DNA from: Bacteroidales bacterium
Lineage (GTDB): Bacteria; Bacteroidota; Bacteroidia; Bacteroidales; P3
Direction: 5' to 3'
Assembly (NCBI GenBank): GCA_017507285.1
Contig: JAFWBF010000110.1
Location: forward strand, 1 to 8,970
Length of the DNA: 8,970 bases
Position numbers and translations under genes: made by a program. Below the pieces are notes generated by a model that saw nothing but the letters and a program-made list of their open reading frames with translations, had not been told where the DNA came from and made no database searches. Shown piece by piece: positions 6,039 to 8,970 of this stretch (position 1 is the first letter of the stretch; every line of letters starts with the position of its first letter).

Positions 6039-7640
6039 TCATTTCATCAAAATCGACAAAATTTGAGGCAAAATTATCATCAAAACTAATGCAAAAGGAT
6101 AGGCAGTGGCATAGGTTGATTGTAGGTTTTCCGACTTTGTTTTTACTCCTATTATAGTTAGTCCAAGTGTAGAAGTTAATGCACCGGCCAGTATTCCCAT
6201 AAGTGGAATAAAGGATATTTTCATGATATGTTTGCCCACCATATAGCCTATAATCATAGGACCTAACGCCACTATACACCCTGTTGCTACGATGGTAAGG
6301 CTATGTATGTTGAGCACATCGCCTAGTTTGGAACCCGCATCGGTGCCTACAGCTGCCAAAAACATTAACATTCCCAATTGTCGAAATAGGTTGTTTGACA
6401 CATTAGTCATAGACCATACGATAGGACCCGTTTTGCCAATATAGCTAAGTACCAATGATGCTATAAGCACACCGCCACCAAGACCCAGCTTTATCTGAAA
6501 GGTGTCGTGGATAGGTATGGTGAGGCTTCCTATAAATATACCTATTATTATACCCAGTGTTATTGGCAAAAAATCGGTGTCGGCAGCCTGCTTTATATTG
6601 TTGCCCAAAAATTCGGCCACAGCTTCGGCGTGCGATATATCGGTGGCTATACACAGCCTATCGCCATAGCGTATCTTGGTTTTGGCAGCAGGCTGTATGT
6701 CGGTAGTGCCACGTTGCAGTTGTACTACATTGCTATTGAATATTCCCGAAAGGTTTATATCCTCCAATGTTTTTCCCACAATTCTTTTGTTGGTTACCAG
6801 CAGCCAAATGTTTTCGTATTGAGCCTGCAGTTCCATATTTTCGTTTTCCACATTTCTACCTATCAGCAGTTCGGCTTTTTGCTGGTTATCCTCGGCGCCT
6901 ATAATTCTCAATATATCGCCTTTGCATAATGTGGTGCTCAGGGTGGGGTTTACAACGGTGCCGTTGTGTTTTATGCGTGATATTGTGGCGCCTGTGGTTG
7001 ATCGGAAATTTAGGTCTCGGATGCTCTTACCCACTATTCCGGGATTCTCCACACAGTAATCCTTGCGCAATATTATTGGTTTTCGTTGTCGTAAACTTGT
7101 AGCTTCGTTGTCGGTCTCTAGCTCAAAATTAATCTTGGCCACCTGAGGCAGAAGCCGGAAAAACAATATGGTTATAATTATTGCAAAGGGATATATAAGG
7201 CTGTAATCGAGCGATACTTTCGACGACGATACCGCATCAATCGATGCTGCCAATCCTATTGAACTGGCCATACCGCCATTGAATATTCCCAATACCGAAT
7301 CGATGTCGTAAACACCCAATATTTTGCACATCAGCAAGGTGATAACAACGCCCGACCCTATTGTTATTACCACAAGTATTATAGGCTTTTTGCCCCCGCT
7401 TATAAACGTTCCGAAAAAGTCGGGACCCGATTGTATACCTATCGTGAAGATAAAAAGCAATATGCCAAAGTTGCCCAACATCTGAGGTATTTCCACACCC
7501 CAATAGCCCAACAGCATAGCTATGAATATCACACCCGACACATCGAGCGAAAATCCTTTGATTTTTATCCTGCCCAATAGAAGACCTATGCTGATTACAA
7601 AAAATAGGGCAAACAGTCCCTGCGTAAAAAGTTCGTCCAT
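6039..7640 (-). CDS. AspT/YidE-family aspartate:alanine exchanger-type transporter
   Basis: An inner-membrane protein of 533 residues of the AAE transporter family (AspT, YidE, YbjL), full length. It consists of two homologous membrane halves around two cytosolic RCK_C (TrkA-C) domains. Half 1 has hydrophobic helices at about 6-23, 33-48, 56-70, 87-108, 114-135 and 148-166, with GIQSGPDFF at 68-76. RCK_C domain 1 spans about 190-262 and domain 2 about 275-345, each ending in a GD motif (GDILRI at 241-246, GDRLCIA at 326-332). Half 2 has helices at about 358-373, 386-402, 418-433, 446-468, 474-496 and 508-531. The repeat is clear: NGGMASSIGL...YPFA (121-153) matches AGALTSTLGL...YPFA (485-517). 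AspT exchanges aspartate for alanine, but the substrate of this member is unknown; the RCK_C pair suggests control by a bound ligand. A 299-base non-coding stretch with inverted repeats lies upstream. No clear terminator was found after the stop. Confidence 0.93.
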   Translation of the reverse strand: MDELFTQGLFALFFVISIGLLLGRIKIKGFSLDVSGVIFIAMLLGYWGVEIPQMLGNFGILLFIFTIGIQSGPDFFGTFISGGKKPIILVVITIGSGVVITLLMCKILGVYDIDSVLGIFNGGMASSIGLAASIDAVSSSKVSLDYSLIYPFAIIITILFFRLLPQVAKINFELETDNEATSLRQRKPIILRKDYCVENPGIVGKSIRDLNFRSTTGATISRIKHNGTVVNPTLSTTLCKGDILRIIGAEDNQQKAELLIGRNVENENMELQAQYENIWLLVTNKRIVGKTLEDINLSGIFNSNVVQLQRGTTDIQPAAKTKIRYGDRLCIATDISHAEAVAEFLGNNIKQAADTDFLPITLGIIIGIFIGSLTIPIHDTFQIKLGLGGGVLIASLVLSYIGKTGPIVWSMTNVSNNLFRQLGMLMFLAAVGTDAGSKLGDVLNIHSLTIVATGCIVALGPMIIGYMVGKHIMKISFIPLMGILAGALTSTLGLTIIGVKTKSENLQSTYATAYPFALVLMIILPQILSILMK

Positions 7641-7750
7641 ACAACTTAGTGTTTAGTATATCACAAACATTTTATTCAAAGAAATGTTTTTTTGGAAGAT
7701 AACCGAAACCATTATTTTCCTACCATAACCAAGCCCGATGATATTTTTTT

Positions 7751-7773
7751 CTTATCCTCCCCCGCCGGATAAG
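7751..7773 (-). repeat. Hairpin with G-rich loop in the exchanger leader
   Basis: The arms CTTATCC (7751-7757) and GGATAAG (7767-7773) are perfect 7-base complements around a 9-base loop that is GGCGGGGGA on the minus strand. The following minus-strand sequence is an A tract, not T, so this is not a standard terminator. Confidence 0.5.
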
Positions 7774-7849
7774 TTAAGGCAACTTCTAAAAATTGCTTCC
7801 TACTACTACCCAACAACTTTTCCACCACCCAAACTACTGCTCATATAAT

Positions 7850-7897
7850 AAGCGAGACGGAATTAAAGCCTTTCTTTTGACCTTCTCCATCTCGCTT
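7850..7897 (-). repeat. Inverted repeat downstream of the lipoprotein gene
   Basis: AAGCGAGA (7850-7857) pairs with TCTCGCTT (7890-7897). The stem extends inward by a G-U pair (minus-strand RNA) and GGA/TCC, around a 24-base loop. It sits 43 bases past the stop at 7940 and could end that operon, but no T-run follows on the minus strand, so a Rho-independent terminator is not proven. Confidence 0.45.
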
Positions 7898-7939
7898 TGG
7901 CATTTCAAAACCTATAGGCTGTAGCCTTTATGCTATATA

Positions 7940-8356
7940 TTAGCGTTCTGCCGTGCAAATAAACATTCCGGTTTTCTCATCGTAGGTTAGTTGCACTTTG
8001 TATCCTGCTTCAAACATTTGATCAATCCATTTTCTTGCACTGTTTTCGTCTGTTGTTTCGTATGTTACCTTTTCTTTAGCTCCATAGGTTTGCTCTCGTT
8101 TACTTTCATCGTAGCACGACACCTTATGCCCTTCTTTTGCCATAAGCAACAGGTAGCTGAAAAGTTCTTCCCTCTCCCTGTCATTCCTTATTTCCACGGC
8201 GAACGACTTATTATCTATAATATAAGTAATAGTCGCAGTCTGATTGTTTTCTACAGCATGGTAGTTTTGTTCCACCATCTCTTCTTTTTGGCATGCCGGC
8301 AGCAAGCCCCCCAGCAATAATGCCAGTGCAATAAATTTCAAATTAATACGTGTCAT
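7940..8356 (-). CDS. Small lipoprotein with an internal duplicated motif, function unknown
   Basis: A 138-residue predicted lipoprotein. Residues 5-21 are hydrophobic and end in LLPAC, so Cys22 is the likely lipidated residue. I do not recognise a named family. The mature part has two similar blocks. Block 1 (about 53-84) has VEIRNDREREELF, a helix, then EGHKVSCYDE; block 2 (about 97-127) has VTYETTDENSARKW, a helix, then AGYKVQLTYDE. Each looks like strand-helix-strand, pointing to a duplicated small alpha/beta fold. Cysteines at 81 and 134 could form a disulfide. It starts 22 bases after the stop of the gene upstream, so the two are probably co-transcribed with the partial gene at the right edge. 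An inverted repeat follows the stop. A role at the envelope is inferred only from the lipobox. Confidence 0.72.
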   Translation of the reverse strand: MTRINLKFIALALLLGGLLPACQKEEMVEQNYHAVENNQTATITYIIDNKSFAVEIRNDREREELFSYLLLMAKEGHKVSCYDESKREQTYGAKEKVTYETTDENSARKWIDQMFEAGYKVQLTYDEKTGMFICTAER

Positions 8357-8378
8357 ATATCTTATTTATATATCAAAT

Positions 8379-8870
8379 TTATTTCTTTTTTATATCTTTT
8401 AATGCTTTAGCAAAGATAGCATCTCTATCTTCAGCAGTTTCTAAATGAAATATAGTTATAGTATGGTTCAGGTGAGAGATGTAAACCATATAATCTTTAT
8501 ATAGAGTATCTTCTTCCATAAATGTTGGATAGTAGAATCCCATTTTATGAAAAGCGAAAACATCCCTGCCATTTTTGATTTTTTCGACATCGGTGCTATC
8601 AAGATCTTTTACCTTAAACTCCGTACATAGCAAGCACCACGAGGCGGAATCCGCTGCCTGAAGTATAGTGGCGTCTATGCCCAAGGTGTCGTTTATACGC
8701 ATATTGCTTATAAAACTTGGCACTATGCCGCTATTGCCCTCATAGTGTTCGATAAATATATTCTCTTTTTGGGTGTGGAAAACGGTGCGGCGATACTTAA
8801 GCAGCACTGCCATTGCCGACACCACCACTGCCAAAAGCAAAAATACTATCAATCTCCTGTTTTTCATCAT
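8379..8870 (-). CDS. Single-pass membrane-anchored protein of unknown function
   Basis: About 163 residues. The N-terminus is positively charged (KNRR), followed by one hydrophobic segment at about 7-25 with no lipobox cysteine, so it is an uncleaved membrane anchor or a signal peptide; the rest is probably periplasmic. The soluble part is mixed alpha/beta, with FISNMRINDTLGIDATIL, a Cys-Leu-Leu-Cys pair at about 79-82, a YYPTFMEEDTLYKDYMVYI stretch and a charged C-terminal helix ending in KKK. I do not recognise a family. The frame allows an earlier ATG at 8879, but the ATG at 8870 overlaps the upstream stop as ATGA, and the next (8867) as TGATG, the usual pattern for coupled genes. Either gives a better signal than the longer form. 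The lipoprotein gene follows 22 bases later. Confidence 0.65.
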   Translation of the reverse strand: MMKNRRLIVFLLLAVVVSAMAVLLKYRRTVFHTQKENIFIEHYEGNSGIVPSFISNMRINDTLGIDATILQAADSASWCLLCTEFKVKDLDSTDVEKIKNGRDVFAFHKMGFYYPTFMEEDTLYKDYMVYISHLNHTITIFHLETAEDRDAIFAKALKDIKKK

Positions 8871-8970
8871 CCAATGCATATTTGTTTTGTCAGTGTATCC
8901 ATAGCCATATTGTATACCACTTCGGCCGGCAACGGGCTGTCCACATAGTCGTAGCGTGGCTGAGGGGTGC
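8867..8970 (-). CDS. C-terminal end of an unidentified upstream gene (partial)
   Basis: A minus-strand frame is open from the right edge to a TGA at 8867-8869, covering the last 34 codons or so of a protein. It ends in VVYNMAMDTLTKQICIG. The residue make-up is ordinary and protein-like (RYDYVDSPLPAE), while one competing frame is broken by a stop and the other extends the next gene past a plausible start. The stop overlaps the next start as ATGATGA, which supports a real coding end and a coupled operon. Too short to assign a family. Confidence 0.55.
   Translation of the reverse strand, partial: TPQPRYDYVDSPLPAEVVYNMAMDTLTKQICIG

Larger units (their letters stand above)
7641..7939 (-). promoter_or_regulatory. 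Long structured leader/intergenic region upstream of the exchanger
   Basis: These 299 bases contain no recognised gene. Read on the minus strand they hold an inverted repeat at 7850-7897, a short GCAA/TTGC hairpin near 7775-7796, a strong hairpin CTTATCC/GGATAAG (7751-7757 with 7767-7773, G-rich loop) and then an A7 tract. A second sequence, TTATCTTCC (7694-7702 on the plus strand as GGAAGATAA), can pair with the right arm of that hairpin over nine positions with one G-U pair, so two structures exclude each other. Short frames are nested within it: a 12-codon ATG frame ending in three TAG codons (7806-7844), a 38-codon frame ending at 7712, and a 19-codon frame (7653-7712) whose ATG overlaps that stop as TAATG. 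No exact TAnnTTTG box was found near the exchanger start. It may be a regulatory leader, a small RNA or a dispersed repeat; no known riboswitch was recognised. Confidence 0.4.

Noticed and set aside
6507..6929. Plus-strand 140-codon frame opposite the exchanger
   Set aside because: It is antisense to the RCK_C domains of a full-length transporter and has a composition typical of shadow frames.
7237..7644. Minus-strand 135-codon frame overlapping the exchanger start
   Set aside because: It is a frame-shifted copy of the exchanger N-terminus; the true frame has helices, motifs and the duplicated YPFA signature.
7911..7930. AGGCT-GT-AGCCT inverted repeat just past the lipoprotein gene
   Set aside because: The loop is only two bases and there is no T-run, so it is unlikely to be a terminator or operator on its own.

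Overview
The window looks like chromosomal DNA of a low-GC member of the Bacteroidota, most likely order Bacteroidales. The evidence is the combination of protein families: a secreted DUF1573 protein, a Bacteroides-type Ddl, a lipoprotein of the rubrerythrin family, an orphan HsdR-N-like nuclease domain and an AspT/YidE-type exchanger. In addition, the Bacteroidota promoter element TAnnTTTG occurs at plausible distances upstream of several genes, and Shine-Dalgarno sequences are nearly absent. No plasmid, phage, transposon or CRISPR signature was seen.

Left part (1-4201, all on the minus strand). Going upstream from the left edge there is a secreted two-lobed retropepsin-like protein with a PDZ domain (cut by the window edge), a PLP-dependent aminotransferase, a small secreted DUF1573 protein and D-alanine--D-alanine ligase. 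Intrinsic terminators at 1179-1216 and 2461-2496 separate the first three, so these are largely single-gene transcripts rather than one operon.

Middle (4202-5844). A divergent promoter region separates ddl from two plus-strand genes: a rubrerythrin-family lipoprotein that appears to have lost almost all of its diiron ligands while keeping the rubredoxin-like CxxC pair, and a stand-alone restriction-endonuclease-like HsdR N-terminal domain. The first ends in a strong terminator. A minus-strand tRNA-Val (UAC anticodon) with its own promoter and terminator follows.

Right part (6039-8970, minus strand). An AspT-family exchanger with two RCK_C domains has a roughly 300-base upstream region with several inverted repeats, two mutually exclusive pairings and nested short reading frames. 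Upstream of it are a lipoprotein with an internal beta-alpha-beta-like duplication, a small single-pass membrane protein and the C-terminal end of another gene. These last three are tightly spaced (one overlapping start/stop and one 22-base gap) and look like one operon of unknown function.

The most unusual items are the ligand-depleted rubrerythrin lipoprotein, the structured leader in front of the exchanger, and the unrecognised small operon at the right edge. I found no convincing multi-gene novel system.
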